Assembly (NCBI GenBank): GCA_943736015.1
Contig: OX031062.1
Location: 57,772,962 to 57,836,961 of the forward strand
Direction: 5' to 3'
Origin: Tridacna crocea
Taxonomy: Eukaryota; Mollusca; Bivalvia; Cardiida; Cardiidae
Length of the DNA stretch: 64,000 bases
The notes under the pieces: model-generated
What the model was told of the DNA's origin: nothing
Databases searched by the model: none
What the model saw: the letters and a program-made list of their open reading frames with translations, nothing else
Shown here: piece by piece, positions 22,158-34,400 of the stretch
How the letters are laid out: the number at the start of each line of letters is the position of its first letter
Numbering within the stretch: the stretch's first letter is position 1
Made by a program: the position numbers and the translations under genes

Positions 22158-22549
22158 ACTCAAAATACAAAGAACTTGTAACAGGTACAATGCTCATATT
22201 GTAGTTTTTTGATAATGAAAGGCCAAAATAGTGAAAAAAAGAAAGTTTCAATCTAGACAAGTGTTCTGTCCAACCATACTTAATGCAAAGTAACGTAGCC
22301 CGAGTGGTTGAATGACGATATTTTCGACGGAGGAAGGTTACGGTCTTTGAAATACGAGTCCGCTACGTATTATATAAGAGCTTTGTTTTGAAAACAAATA
22401 CTAACAGGAATTCAGCGTGAATATTGACTTCGTTTGAACATTGCGAGTGCGTGTGGGAAAACTACTAAAACCTCTTGTACGTGTTAGTGGAGCAAAAGTT
22501 CAGTGGCGAGTCACATCGACTTGTAATCCAGAAGTTGTAAGTTTAAGTC
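22158..22549. other. no feature supported
   Basis: A tRNA-like start (GTAGCCCGAGTGGTTGAATG) near 22295 lacks a usable T arm. Nothing else was recognised. Confidence 0.4.
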
Positions 22550-22762
22550 TTAAATCTTTCCAAAACGACAAAATGTTGGACTGGTCTAAATTGACAGTAA
22601 CTACAGACGACATATTAAACGTGCTTCAAAACTGAAATTTGCCTTTGAACGAGATGAAAATATTGTGGGAAAAAGGAGAAAATGCTGGTAACTCACCAGC
22701 ATCAAAGGCTTATTTTCCAAATGTCTGTCATGAAAATTCAGGATTGCGTGGTAAAGGGCCAA
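22550..22762 (+). mobile_element. PB1 MITE, plus, right hairpin arm deleted
   Basis: ATGCTGGTAACTCACCAGCAT is followed at once by CAAAGGCTTATTTTCC, so the right half of the core stem is missing. Confidence 0.82.
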
Positions 22763-23124
22763 AACACGTATATCTGCCGTTGACCATATACTTATAGAGT
22801 AAATGCCATTCTTATTTACGTATTTACTTCACATTCCATAAGTTTAAAAAATGTTTCGAGGATGTTTATATTCGAAAGAAGCCAGTAGCTTGTATAAGTT
22901 TAGAGCAGTGTTTTTTTAAAAAAATATTTCACTGGAAAAGCAGCCAGTGGCCTTGTAAGTGTTTTGCAAAGTACTGTTAACAGAAACTTCTGGAATGTAT
23001 GAATGTTACACGGGCGACCGTGATATAATGCCGAAAATGGCTTAATTTAGAAAACACACACAGACGCAAACCCTTGAAAGAGGTCACATGCATTGCTCTG
23101 GCAAAAGGGGGCTAATGAAATTAA

Positions 23125-23310
23125 ATTATGCATTATACAATTGTTGGCTTCATCATATTATAATTATGGGATCCATAAAGTCAAATCTGTCTAGCAACCA
23201 ACTGAATCAAGAGGTAAACTGGTCCTGTGAAAACCAGAAAATTCACCCAAATCAAAAAGATTCGATTCAAGTCAGACTGCCATGAATCGATGCTTTTTGC
23301 AGGTGCATTG
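23125..23310 (+). repeat. family F copy
   Basis: GTCTAGCAACCAACTGAATC and GAGGTAAACTGGTCCTGTGA, then GATTCGATTCAAGTCAGACT with a weak ATCGATG return arm. Confidence 0.55.
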
Positions 23311-23377
23311 AGGCCCCTTTCAACACAGTATATGTGTCATATATAGAAGTATAACGTGATGCTAGTTAGCAACTAGA

Positions 23378-23574
23378 TTAACCCTTTCCCAAACAAGCCC
23401 TGGCTTTTACGTGTCTGCAGTACAAGTCCTTTGAAAACACTGTGAGAAAAGGAGAAATTGCGCGTAACGAGCCATTTGGAGAACTTTCTGCCATTTTTAT
23501 CAAATCTGAAATTATTGTATGCAAACTCTTTGAGTTTGCACGAGTCTAAAATTTGTCATTTGGGAAAGGGTTAA
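23378..23574 (-). mobile_element. PB1 MITE, minus, type 2, right hairpin arm deleted
   Basis: ATTGCGCGTAACGAGCCATT is followed directly by TGGAGAACTTTCTGCC. Both TTAA ends are intact. Confidence 0.85.
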
Positions 23575-23582
23575 GTCAATGA

Positions 23583-23811
23583 ATAACTCATTACCAAACG
23601 ACAATATTTTAGGCTTGTCCAAATCCAAAACATACGCAGATGACAAAATAAAAGTGACTTAAAATTTAAAATTTGTTTTTGGAAGGGTAGAAAACATTGT
23701 GGGAAAAGGAGAAAATGCTGGTAACCAGCATTTTCACCTTTTCTCACAATGTTTTCTAAAGGTTTCTTTCTCAGGGTAGTCAAAAGTAGATATTGTGCGG
23801 TAAAGGGTTAA
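23583..23811 (+). mobile_element. PB1 MITE, plus, type 1
   Basis: Left end ATAACTCATTACC. The core palindrome is intact, with one CACC/CTCC mismatch in the right arm. Confidence 0.92.
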
Positions 23812-23833
23812 TAAAAGAAGAGATATGTCTTTA

Positions 23834-24065
23834 TTCAACCCTTTCCCAAACAATCCCTTGTTTTCACAACATTACGAAAGAAGCGTTTTAAAATCATTAT
23901 GGAAAAAAGGAGAAAATGCTGGTAACCAGCATTTTCTCCTTTTCCCATAATGGTTTCTACTCTTCCCATAGTAAACTTCAATATTTGCATCGCATTATTT
24001 TTGTTGTGTGCAAATGGCTTCCACGTTGGACGGGTCTGAAATTTTGTCTTTTGGTTAAGAGTTAA
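23834..24065 (-). mobile_element. PB1 MITE, minus, type 1
   Basis: Left end TCAACCCTTTCCC. The stem base is CATTATGG/CCATAATG, a matched double change from CATTGTGG. It shares TTAA with the next copy. Confidence 0.9.
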
Positions 24066-24288
24066 CCCATTACCACACAATCCCTACTTTTGATGCCCCT
24101 GAGAAAGAAGCCTTTTGAAAACAGTTGGAAAAGGAGAAAATGCTGGTAACCAGCATTTTCTCGTTTTCCAACAGTGTTTTCTACCCTTCCCAGAACAAAT
24201 TTCAATTTTTCAGTCACCTTTATTTTGTCGTCTGCAAATGCTTCCAATTTGGACCAGTCTAAAATTTTCTCGTGTGGTTAAGAGTTAA
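24062..24288 (-). mobile_element. PB1 MITE, minus, type 1
   Basis: The stem base is shortened to CAGTTGGAAAAGGAG on the left and CTCGTTTTCCAACAGTG on the right. It is tandem with the previous copy. Confidence 0.92.
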
Positions 24289-24420
24289 GAGTCAAAAGAA
24301 CAAAGTGCTTGAAATCACATCCAGTCATTGCACAGATGTTCAAAAGAGGTCAACTCATTATAACAAACTATTTTACAGGGCCATCTAATAAGATTGAGTA
24401 ATGTTCTTGCAGAGCAGGGT

Positions 24421-24644
24421 TTAACCCATTACCACACAATCCCTACTTTTGACAACCCTGAGAGAGAAGCCTTTAGAAAATATTGTGGGAAAAGGAGGAA
24501 ATGCTGGTCACCAGCATCTTTTCCTTTTCCCACAATGTTTTCTACTCTTAACAAATTTCAAATTTTCAGTCACTTTTATTTTGTTGTCTGCAAATGGTTT
24601 CTATTGGGACCAGTCTAAAATATTGTCATTTAGAAATGAGTTAA
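24421..24644 (-). mobile_element. PB1 MITE, minus, type 1
   Basis: Core ATGCTGGTCACCAGCATC. The right arm is close to that of the copy at 25259. Confidence 0.9.
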
Positions 24645-24680
24645 GTCTTTCCTTACTGTTAACAACCCCAGAAGCCTTTG
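24641..24680 (-). repeat. PB1 left-end fragment
   Basis: TTAAGTCTTTCCTTACTGTT to AGAAGCCTTTG, then replaced by a family B hairpin. Confidence 0.5.
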
Positions 24681-24749
24681 TGGCCAGTGTGGATCAAGAT
24701 CACACTGCAAAAATGTGCAACCTGATACATGATCTACACTGTCCACAAC
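24681..24749. repeat. family B hairpin
   Basis: CAGTGTGGATCAAGATCACA pairs with TGATACATGATCTACACTG. Confidence 0.7.
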
Positions 24750-24848
24750 TTAATTTTAGTTTGAGCCCACACTGTTTCTTCATCTTACAGAGGAGCTATA
24801 CTTATAGCCAATGAAAAAGTGTCAATAATTTGTTTGGTAGTAAAAAAG

Positions 24849-25024
24849 TTAACACTTTACCAAATGAGAAATTTTTGGATTGGTCCATATTGAAAACGCA
24901 TGCAGACGACAAAACAAACTTCAAAAACTGAAATTTATTTCCAGCACCATCATTTCTCCCTTTCCCACAGTGTTTTCAAAAGGCTTCTATCTCAGGGTCT
25001 TAAAAACCAAGGATTGTTTGTTTA
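24849..25024 (+). mobile_element. PB1 MITE, plus, left hairpin arm deleted
   Basis: The long arm ends at TTTCCAGCACC and jumps to ATTTCTCCCTTTCCCAC. The right end decays at GGATTGTTTG. Confidence 0.8.
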
Positions 25025-25258
25025 CAAAACAGGAAAATTTTGGATTGAACCAAACTGTGATGACAAATTGAGCTTTGTTACTGTTCCATAAAATCTGGCT
25101 TTCTGCATGGTGTTCTTATCAAAGTGGACATAAGTGTAAAATATTCTTTTTTTTTTTTCAAATCAACCAGTTCAGGAGATGTGGAGAGGACAAAATACTG
25201 ACAGACAAAGACCAAGTTGACCTAAATCAAAAGGGAGAGGAGAAAAATAATTTGGATA

Positions 25259-25486
25259 TTAACCCATTACCACACAATCCCTACTTTTGACGCCCCGAGA
25301 AAGAAGCCTTTAGAAAACATTGCGGGAAAAGGAGAAAATGCTGGTAACCAGCATTTTCTCCTTTTCCCACAATATTTTCTACCCTTCACAAAACAAATTT
25401 AAAATTTTCAGTCACTTTTATTTTGTCATCTGCAAATGCTTTCGATTTGGACCAGTCTAAAATATTGTCGTTTGGTAATGGGTTAG
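25259..25486 (-). mobile_element. PB1 MITE, minus, type 1
   Basis: Near-perfect core. The right end is GGTAATGGGTTAG. Confidence 0.93.
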
Positions 25487-25868
25487 GTAAATATCAAAAT
25501 ATGTAACTTTTATGAAATTTAAAAAGTCTAGTTTGAGATCAAAGAATATGCATCAATAAATATGAATAGCATATTCTGTAACTACACATATACAATAGTA
25601 ACTAATGGAAAACCCTATACTACTATATCAACTTTTCCTGTTTCATTTCTGCACGGAAACGGTAACAATAGAATCTAATGTTGAAGGGAAGATATTTTTA
25701 CACAAGCATTATAATTATCATCAACTCTGGTTCAATGTGTCATAAATGAAATTGTATTTAATTCTTTTTTTACTATTAAAAGTCATAATTGCATTTTATA
25801 CTAAATGTCAGCACCTCTAAATTGAGTGGTGTTTTATCCCACAAATTTGACATCCTAGTCCACTTCTT
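25487..25868. other. AT-rich, nothing recognised
   Basis: No coding frame or repeat family of this window is visible. Confidence 0.4.
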
Positions 25869-26132
25869 TGAACCCTTTACCAAGCAATCTGAGTTATATT
25901 GGTCCCAGGGATGAGACCAGAAAAATATTAGACTAGTTCAAATTTAACGCATTTGCTGACGACAAAATAAATGCAACTGAAAAATTAAAATTTCTTCTGG
26001 AAAAGGTAAAAAGCATTGTGGGGAAAAAAGAGACCATGCTAATAACCAGCATTTTCTCCTTTTCCTTCACTATTTTCAAAAAGCTTCTTCCTCAGGGTCC
26101 TTTAAAGTCGGCATTGTGTGGTAAACAGTTAA
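25869..26132 (+). mobile_element. chimeric PB1 MITE
   Basis: A minus-type left end (AACCCTTTACCAAGCAATCT, GGTCCCAGGGATGAGACC) is followed by a plus-type long arm from ATATTAGACTAGTTC. A ragged type-1 core and an intact right end follow. Confidence 0.75.
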
Positions 26133-26175
26133 AGGTGGTGATTATTGTTTGCAAATGCTTTCAATCTGATCCCTA
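26133..26175 (-). repeat. PB1 long-arm fragment
   Basis: ATTGTTTGCAAATGCTTTCA followed by ATCTG matches the minus-type long arm only. Confidence 0.45.
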
Positions 26176-26359
26176 TCCATACAAAAGCAAGCTCTATAAT
26201 AAAGCAGTAAATGCTCAAACTTGTAATACATCTAGTTATTCTCATGATCACTTGGTCAATGAGACGATTTTCAAAAGGCAGTGAGGATATAACTCTTCAA
26301 TCAAAGGTTTCACTAACTTATATGATCTTTTCCTCGTATATGAACATTGTCTGTTGCCC

Positions 26360-26689
26360 ACATGAACCACAACCAGCCAACATAGCTTGGTAGATAGAGC
26401 GTAGGACTCGTGAACACAATGTTTTGGGTCACTACAGGTTGTGGGTTCAAATCACTGGCTGGCCGACTAAAATTGCTAATAGTCTTTCTGATGAGACATT
26501 AAACCAAGGTCCCATGTGACAGTGCTATAAGCCGAGCACGTTAAAGAACCAGGCGAAGCTCTCAGTAGTTTCGACCTGTATCCTTGCACTATCCCCAGTA
26601 ACAATTAACAGTCTTCTGGGGGCGTTGCTCAGATGGGCAACTGGTAGCGCCGATAAATAAACGGAAATAACCAACCAACATGAACCACA
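26360..26689 (+). mobile_element. tRNA-derived SINE with perfect 12-bp target duplication
   Basis: The element body is 26372-26677. ACATGAACCACA occurs exactly at 26360-26371 and 26678-26689. An A-box-like AGCTTGGTAGATAGAGCG and B-box GGTTGTGGGTTCAAATCACT form the tRNA head. The middle ACATTAAACCAAGGTCCCAT and GCACGTTAAAGAACC looks like a conserved SINE central domain, and the tail is GCCGATAAATAAACGGAAAT. The perfect duplication indicates a fairly recent insertion. Confidence 0.88.
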
Positions 26690-26712
26690 TAAATAACACA
26701 GAGTAACTAAGT

Positions 26713-26883
26713 TTAACCCATTACCACACAATCCCTACTGGTACACCAGCGTTTTCTCCTTTTCCCACAAAGTTTTCTACCCTATCAAAGAAAAATTGTG
26801 TTATTTGAGCCACTATAAAGTTTGTGTCTGCAAATGCCTTCAATTTGGATAGTCTAAAGTTTTGCCTTGTGGTAAAGGGTTAA
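26713..26883 (-). mobile_element. PB1 MITE, minus, left hairpin arm deleted
   Basis: CCCTACTGGTACACCAGCGT leads straight into the right stem, which carries CCCACAAAGTTTTC. It shares TTAA with the next copy. Confidence 0.85.
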
Positions 26884-27195
26884 CCCTTTACAAGATGACA
26901 AAATTTGGGATGTGACCTAATCGAAAGCATTTGCAGATGACAAACATTCATGAAATAATGATTTCTCTCTTTGATAGAGTAGAAAACACTGGGGGAAAAG
27001 GAGAAAATGCTGATTACCAGCTTTTGTCCTTTTCCAGTGTTTTCCCAAGACTTACTTCTTTAGGGTCGTTAAAAGTCGGGATTGTATTCTACCCATTCAA
27101 AGACAAGTTCCATCAACTGAGCCATATTTAATTTGTTCTTTGTAAAAATGTTGTTTTCGGAGAAGTCTTCTGTTAGTTGTTTGCTAAAGAGTTAA
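26880..27195 (+). mobile_element. chimeric PB1: plus copy fused to a minus right half
   Basis: The plus copy runs to CGGGATTGTATTCTACCC near 27090. There it switches to a minus-type right arm (ATTCAAAGACAAGTTCC...TTGCTAAAGAGTTAA), giving two long arms facing each other. Confidence 0.75.
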
Positions 27196-27443
27196 ATAAT
27201 TTTTACTTTACATCGATTGAGAAATAAGTTCTTGCAACTTATGCTAATCTTTCTTGATTCTGCTATCTAGAAATTTGAACAGTCTTAAAGTTGACACTCC
27301 CTCCTGAGAACTGAACCAAACTCAGATCCTTACGATTATGGGACTCTACATTACAATCATGGACACCACACAATAACTTGACTTCCAACAAGTGAATCTT
27401 GTTGACAAACACATTCATCTCAAACAAGAGGGCACACTTTTAC

Positions 27444-27860
27444 AAAGGATTGGGTGGGGTTTTATGCTGCTTCCTAAAAGATTCTGTAATTATCATGGCA
27501 ATGGCCAACTTCGGAACACTTAATATGTCTTTCCTGGGTTTCATCAGAACAAGGCTAGGCTTTGCAGTACGTTTACTCTTTACCAGATGACAAAATTTTA
27601 GACAGGTACAAATATAACAGCACTTGCAGCTGACAAAATGCACTAACTCAAAAATTGAAATTTGTTTCCAGCAAGGTAGAAAACATTGTGTGAAAAGAAG
27701 AAAATGCTGGTTACTAGCATTTTCTTCTTTTCCCACCATGTTTTCAAAAGGCTTCTATCTCAGGATCGTTATGACAAGCTCTGAAAGAACAGCTCAAACC
27801 AGAATTTTCTGGTTATAAATCCAACAATGAAAGTGCCTCGCCCACAATGCAATAGAAAAC
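27444..27860 (-). mobile_element. SINE relic split by a PB1 insertion
   Basis: GGGTGGGGTTTTATGCTGCT and TTTCCTGGGTTTCATCAGAA with GGCTAGGCTTTGCAG match the tail half of the SINE at 57257. The PB1 copy at 27572-27778 interrupts it, and AAGTGCCTCGCCCACAATGC beyond may be its continuation. Confidence 0.6.
27572..27778 (+). mobile_element. PB1 MITE, plus, type 1, nested in a SINE
   Basis: Left end TTTACTCTTTACC. The core carries the matched pair AAGAAGAAAATGC/GCATTTTCTTCTT. The short arm ends prematurely after AGGATCGTTATGAC. Confidence 0.85.
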
Positions 27861-27941
27861 AACCTCAACCAAAAGTACATCAAAAATGTAGGAGTGCATG
27901 CATTGTACTCCTAGATGTAGACTTAAGGGTTCCAAACCTGC

Positions 27942-28170
27942 TTAACTCTTTGCCAAACGACAAAATTTTGGACTAGTCCAACTTGAAAGTGTTTGCAGAC
28001 GACAAAATAAATGTGAATCAAGAACTGAAATTTGATTTGGAAAGGGTAAAAAACTTTGTGGGAAACGGAGAAAATGCTGGTTACCAGCATTTTCTCCTTT
28101 TCCCACAATGTTTTCAAAGGCTTTCTCTCTCTGGGTCGTTAAAAGTCGGGATTGTGTCGTAAAGAGTTTA
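27942..28170 (+). mobile_element. PB1 MITE, plus, type 1
   Basis: Full length, downstream of the NOL9 stop codon. Right end GTAAAGAGTTTAAA. Confidence 0.92.
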
Positions 28171-28352
28171 AATAGTAAAAATCTTATACACATGCACTAA
28201 AATCACTGTCTTCAATTCTTGTGGCTGCTATCAATATGTTCTTGATTGACACTGTCCACATATCAATCTAAATTTGGGCTTAGCACTACAGGTAGCAAGG
28301 ATCAATACAGCCATGGGACATTGTTTCTATCCATTTTGCACCAAATTTGAGG

Positions 28353-28454
28353 TCAGTCACGCTTATTTTGGTCCCTTTGTCTTCGTCTTGGTTTTAGCCC
28401 TTTTTCTCCATATGATGCCACACGGCCGTCTACATACGGCACATTTTCACAATC
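28353..28454 (-). CDS. NOL9: NOL9 coding exon 12, C terminus and stop
   Basis: The acceptor TATTATCATTGTAG gives DCENVPYVDGRVASYGEKGL then KPRRRQRDQNKRD-stop. The VPYV block and basic tail match the family C terminus. TGA is at 28355-28353. No AATAAA was seen in the next 180 bp. Confidence 0.9.
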   Translation of the reverse strand, partial: DCENVPYVDGRVASYGEKGLKPRRRQRDQNKRD

Positions 28455-31400
28455 CTACAATGATAATACAGAGGGCTATATCTCTAAAACCACATACCGT
28501 ATAAGTACTTTTTTCTGCGGGGTCCAAATTCTACGGATTTTCAAAAAAACAAGGGGTTTAAAATTCTGCGTACCTTTTTTCTGCGGTAATGAACCTGATT
28601 AAAAAAAAGGATTAAATTATTGCGCTTTATTTTGATGAAGTACCGGTACCAGCGTCCATTTTGGACAGGTATACTCCATAAAATGTATTTCGGTTGTTAT
28701 TGTCTTCAATGAAAAGGATGATATTCATGTATTTAAAACACACACACATTTTTTAAATGTAAATTAATAACTATTTAATTCATTCCAATGCTATATCTAT
28801 TTCTGTATCACATCCAGAGAACTTGTTCTTCCAGTGCTTCCAAGATCCGTGCCGATCTGAATCCATCAGTGTTTAACCCATTTTAATTCGATACTTCTTC
28901 GTGCATTTTGACCCGCCATTTTGAGACAAGCTCTTTCAAAATAGTTATGGATAAGTGAAATGGGTCAATTGGTACCTCATCGGACCCATTTTTCTTATTC
29001 TGTGCCACAATCTGTTCCGAATATCAATTATCAAAGGAAGATTTCAGCTTGGCTTTAACTGTCTCAAAATAATATTGGGGGAAAGGGTATAAATGGTTCG
29101 ATGTGTGAAACTAACAATGGTATAACCTTTGTTTTCTACCCGTAGGCGATGTCATAACGGCATGCATATACCGTAAAGCGCGAATAATAGATCGCACCTA
29201 CCAAACTGTAAATTAACTGTACAGTTAACATTAAGACTCGTTTTAAAATGTATGCAGAAGAGTTCTAGTACTTTGAAAACATTGTGGGAAGGCAGAAAAA
29301 TTTATTGCGATAATCATATTGTCTAAATACAGTACAGGTAGTGAAAGCCATTAAATATAGAGAGTTGGAAACAGTAAACAGACGATGATAATATGCCGAG
29401 TTTAATAATGCACATGTAATTTACACATGTCCCAACAAAATAACAACAAGTAAAAGAACGACGCCGACGATAGAATCCTTTTTTATTCGGACTAAATTTT
29501 TGCGTCTTTTAAATCTGCGCTTCTGCATGGTCCCGCAGATAAAGCAGAAATAAAGTCACCGCAGAAAAAAGTGCTTATACGGTACTCAGGGCTACTTATC
29601 TTTACCACATGACAAAAAGTTAGACTTGTCCAAACTGAAAAGATTTACAGACAACAAATTAAGTAAGGCTCAAAAGATTAACAAGTCTTGGAAAGGGTAG
29701 AGAACATTATATGAAATGGCCAAAATGCTCAATAATCGCATTTTCTCCTTTTTTGACATTCATTCCTTTGGTCCTACAAATAAGTGATTTCTTAATATTA
29801 AGCTCGTCACTTATTTAATGCAAGATTTTTTACCCTAGATTCCAAATTTAAGGACAGATCCTTACCCTGGGTAGGTTAATTATTGGACCTTGAAAATTTG
29901 AAGCGCATCTTAAACCTGGGTCACCACTGGAATGCCACCATTATTTCTCTATGATCTTCATCTGATGATGATAATTTCTGTCTGATAGGGTAGAAAGCAT
30001 TGTGGGAAAAGGAGAAAATGCTTGTTACCAATATTTTCTCCTTTTCTTACAATATTTTTGAAAGTAATATCTATGCCATAGTCATGAAAACTAAGGATTA
30101 TTTGGTAAAGTGTTAAAAGTGACTCAGTCCTTAGGATGTGTCATTGCACGAGTATAAACCGTGTAAAGGGGAAGAAACACTGGATCCCAGCATTTTCTGC
30201 TTTTTCAAAGGTGTATTCATGGTTGTACAGACACAAGATTGTTTGATAAAAAAAGTTACCTCATTAGCAAACTACAAAATTTAAGTGTTGTCCAAATCAA
30301 AAGCATTTGCAGACAGCAAAATAAAAGTGACTGAGAATTTGAAATTTGTTTTGTGAAGGGTACAAAACAGTTGGAAAAGGAGAAAGTGCTGGTTACCAGC
30401 ATTTTCTCCTTTTCCCACAAAGTTTTCTACAGGCTTCATTCTCAGGATTGCCAAAAGTAGGGATTGTGAGGAAATGGGTTAATATGGGTAAAATACCTGA
30501 TCCATAAGAATATGTTGTGGCAAGGTAGCCGAACCCTTCACAATGCAATTCACTGTCTGGAGTTCCTCAGATTTTAAGGATGTTATCACATAGAACGCCT
30601 TCTCTTCACTGTCTATACCTCTAATTATACCTGAAAGCAAGATAAACATTTTGTATACATATGAGATGTGCACTGGCATAAGGAGGCTTAATACATCTCC
30701 ATAGTGACAAGCAAGTCATTATGTAATTATGGACCAATAAAATCCAACCTGTTTAACCCATTACCAAACAACAAAATTTTAGACTGGTCCAAATTAAAAG
30801 CATTTGCAGACGACAAAATAAAAGTGACTGAAAATTCAAAATTTGTTCTGTGAAGGGTAGAAAACATTGTGGGAAAAGGAGAAAATGCTGGATACCAGCA
30901 TTTTCTCCTTTTCCCACAATGTTCTTTAAAGGCTTCTTTCTTAGGGTTGTCGAAAGTAGAGATTGTGTGGTAATGGGTTAACAGCTGACTAGAAACGTGG
31001 GTAGAATGGTCCTCTGACATGCAGAAAATTGACCGACATCAAAAATTATCAACCCAGGTCAGCTTGTGTGGACTGTGCATACTGACATGGGTTGATAGTT
31101 TTTGCAGATGCACAAAGCCCCCCTTTTCTCAGAGAATGTCTCATGTGATCTGACATCAGTCAGCACTTGAGATAAAATTTCATATAATAATAATAATGAT
31201 AATAATAATGAGTTCAGAAAAATTAATAAAATTTTTCTATCATATAAGCTACCTTGTTTTAAGTGTAATGTACCCATTATGAATTTTCTTGTCTTGAATA
31301 TATTTGAGATAAGCACTCTGTGATGTCATATGTGATATCATTTAACCCATTACCACACAATCCATACTTTTGATGCCCCTGGAAAAGAAGCCTTTTGAAA

Positions 31401-34400
31401 ACATTGTGGGAAAAGGAGAAAATGCTGGTAACCAGCATTTTCTCCTTTTTCCACAATGTTTTCTACCCTACACAAAACTAATTTCAAATTTTCAATCACT
31501 TTCATTTTGTCGTCTGCAAATGCTTTCGATTTGGGCAAGCCTAAAATATTGTCGTTTGGTAATGAGTTAAACCTGTGATGTTTTTAGAGAGAATGTTATG
31601 TAATTTCATAGTCCTGGAGTCCGTGTCTTTATCTTTGTTGTGCAAAAACTGACATTTCATAATATCCATGTTATTCTGGAAGATATGTCCTTCAAACTTT
31701 GATAAGGTGTTAACTACTGGTATTTATCAGGGGACCTTTACAATAAGGGTAGGTAACTATCGAAGTCATTTTCATAGTTATACGTCCTTTTCCAAATAAT
31801 ATCAGTCTTTGGGTACACAGTCTCACATAGTCAGGCAACAGTGGGGCTTAAAAGGACATCCCTACTGAACTCCATCAATACAAGGCTCACAACTTTTCAA
31901 TCACCCATCATAAATACTGTAGATCAATGCTTCATTTCTCTCCAAAGTTTACATATAATACAATTCAAATCACACAGCATGGGTTGGTAAATGGATAGGT
32001 TGAGATCATACTTACCACAGCCTTTCCAGTTGAACATAGGCACTTCATCAAAAAACATGGGATCACCCTCATCTGATCTCACAGCCTATGTGTGGAACAC
32101 AGTAACAAGTTAATACTGAACAAATACTAGTAATTCTATTAAGTTAACCACATAATGAATAGGCTAGTCCAAATTTACAACATTTGAAATCAAATAAACT
32201 ATGGCTTAAATTACGAAAGTTGTCTGTTTTAGAATAATAAACATCATAGGAAAGGAGAAATGGCTGTTTACCAGCATTTTTTCCGTTTCCCACATTGTTT
32301 CTGCGTCTTCTTTCTTAAGGTTGTGACTGTGCTGTAAAAATTTAAGTGCTGAATTATAAAATGGGGCTACTCTGCCAAGGAAAATATCTGGAGCATGTTC
32401 CTTTTTTGGTCAAAACATGTGACACAATCATGGATTAGGACTTTAAATCAAACAACAAAGTTTTCACTCTACCAAATTGAAAGTATGGTCTCAAATAATG
32501 GAAAACGTCTTTCATAGATTAGAAAACATTGTTGGAAAAGGAGAAAATGCTGGTTACCAGCATTTTCTCCCTTTCCAACAATGTTTACAAAAGCAGTCCT
32601 CATCCCGGTTGTTAAAACACAGGATTGTTTGGTAAAGGGTTAAATCTTTACCGAATAATCTTGGGTTTCAGCTACCCAAAGAAGAAAATATTGTAACAAA
32701 TAGACAAAACTTTTAAACACAAAATCTAAACTTAATATTTGAGCAAAATTAAATAGGTTGTTTGAAAACTCTTTCAAAAGAGACCAGTCTAAAATTTGTT
32801 CTCTAATCCATCTTTTAGAGAAATAAAAGAGAAGGAAATGTGACTTAGACATACCTTTGACAAATCTGCCTCACAAAGACCCACCAAACTGGCATTCAAT
32901 GCATACATAATCTGTGACCTTGGTACACTTTTCTGACAAATATGCACAGCAACATCTTCCCATTTCACACAGTATGGGCTCGCAGTATACAAGGATAGGC
33001 CTGATTCCATGCACTGCGTGAGATGGGCAAGAGTAGTCAGATCTCTCATCACTCTTGAATTATACCGACTCCCATCTGAGAAACTGAAAATATAGAGCTA
33101 AACTCGTTATCGCACAAGGAAATTTTCAACTCGAACAAACTCAAAGCTGTTGTTGACAACAAATTCAATGTAGCTCAAAAGACTAATAATGCTATTGGAA
33201 GAACAGAAAACATTGTGGGAAAAGGAGAAAATGCTGGCTACCAGCATTTTCTCTTTTTCCACAATGTTTTCAAAAGCCTTCTCTTTTAAGGTTGAAAAAG
33301 CTGGGATTGTGTGATTACAGTTGATTGATTTTAGTGGATGAAATCTCAGTCAACTGATAGTCCCATCTTTGTTTTGCAATTTTTCACAGCTCTTTAACTA
33401 CTAGCACAAATTGATTAACCCTTTACCACACAATCTTGACTTCTAATGACCCTGATTAAGAAAGCTTTTAAAAACATCGTGGGAAAAGGAGAAAATGCTG
33501 GTAACCAGCATTTTCTTCTTTTCCCACGATGTTTTCTACCTTGCTGGAAACAATTTTCATTTTTTTAATTATATATACTTTGTTATCTGCAAGTGTTTTC
33601 AATTTGGACCAGTCTAAAATTATGCTGTTTGGTAAAGAGTTAATTGATTATAATATTGATATAACTAGAGTTGTCACTGAATGTGACTTAATACCCCTGC
33701 CAGCTCTTTGACAGAAAAAAAGTGTCGAGTTCAAGGGGAGATAATTCCTCAACCAGGAAGAGTTGACACTTGAAAATTATGTATTGCAAATCTTCAATAT
33801 ATATGTTTAAAGTTTCAATACAATTGAAGGAAAACTGCTGGAGGAGTTTGCAACACAAAATTACTAGTATTTTGTACACAGACTGACACACAGACAAACA
33901 GGCTGTATACCCCCGAAAACATTCTTTTTGCAGGCGTATAATTATTATAGTTAATTGAACATATAATAATCTCTATAAACCATCATTCTTAACTCATTTC
34001 ATGGTCCAACACATATTCAAACTACATGATTTGACAAATAATACGAACTTATTTCAATTTCAGACTTCAAATGAATTATCACCCCTAACCTACCTCCTGT
34101 TTGTGTCGGGCTCTATGTAAATCTGTTCTGGAAGACGTCTTTGTCTCAATATGTCACATGTAGGAATCTTAAAGTAAGAAAAAAAAATTCTGTATGAAAA
34201 AAAAAATGATTATGCAATGTAGATATGCATCAAGATTTGTTCAATTTGTTTACTTTTAACGTAGTAGACCCCTAATAGAAAACAGCTATTTCCACACTAA
34301 TATTATCCTACAAAATTTGCCATGATTAAAAAAAGTGTTATTGTACTGCTTTAAGCAAGCCACTTTTCCCTTTTTGTCTTTTCTAGAATTATTATCATTT

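Noticed and set aside
22290..22372. tRNA-like stretch starting GTAGCCCGAGTGGTTGAATG
   Set aside because: There is no B box or foldable T arm and the anticodon stem is absent. At most a chance or very old relic.
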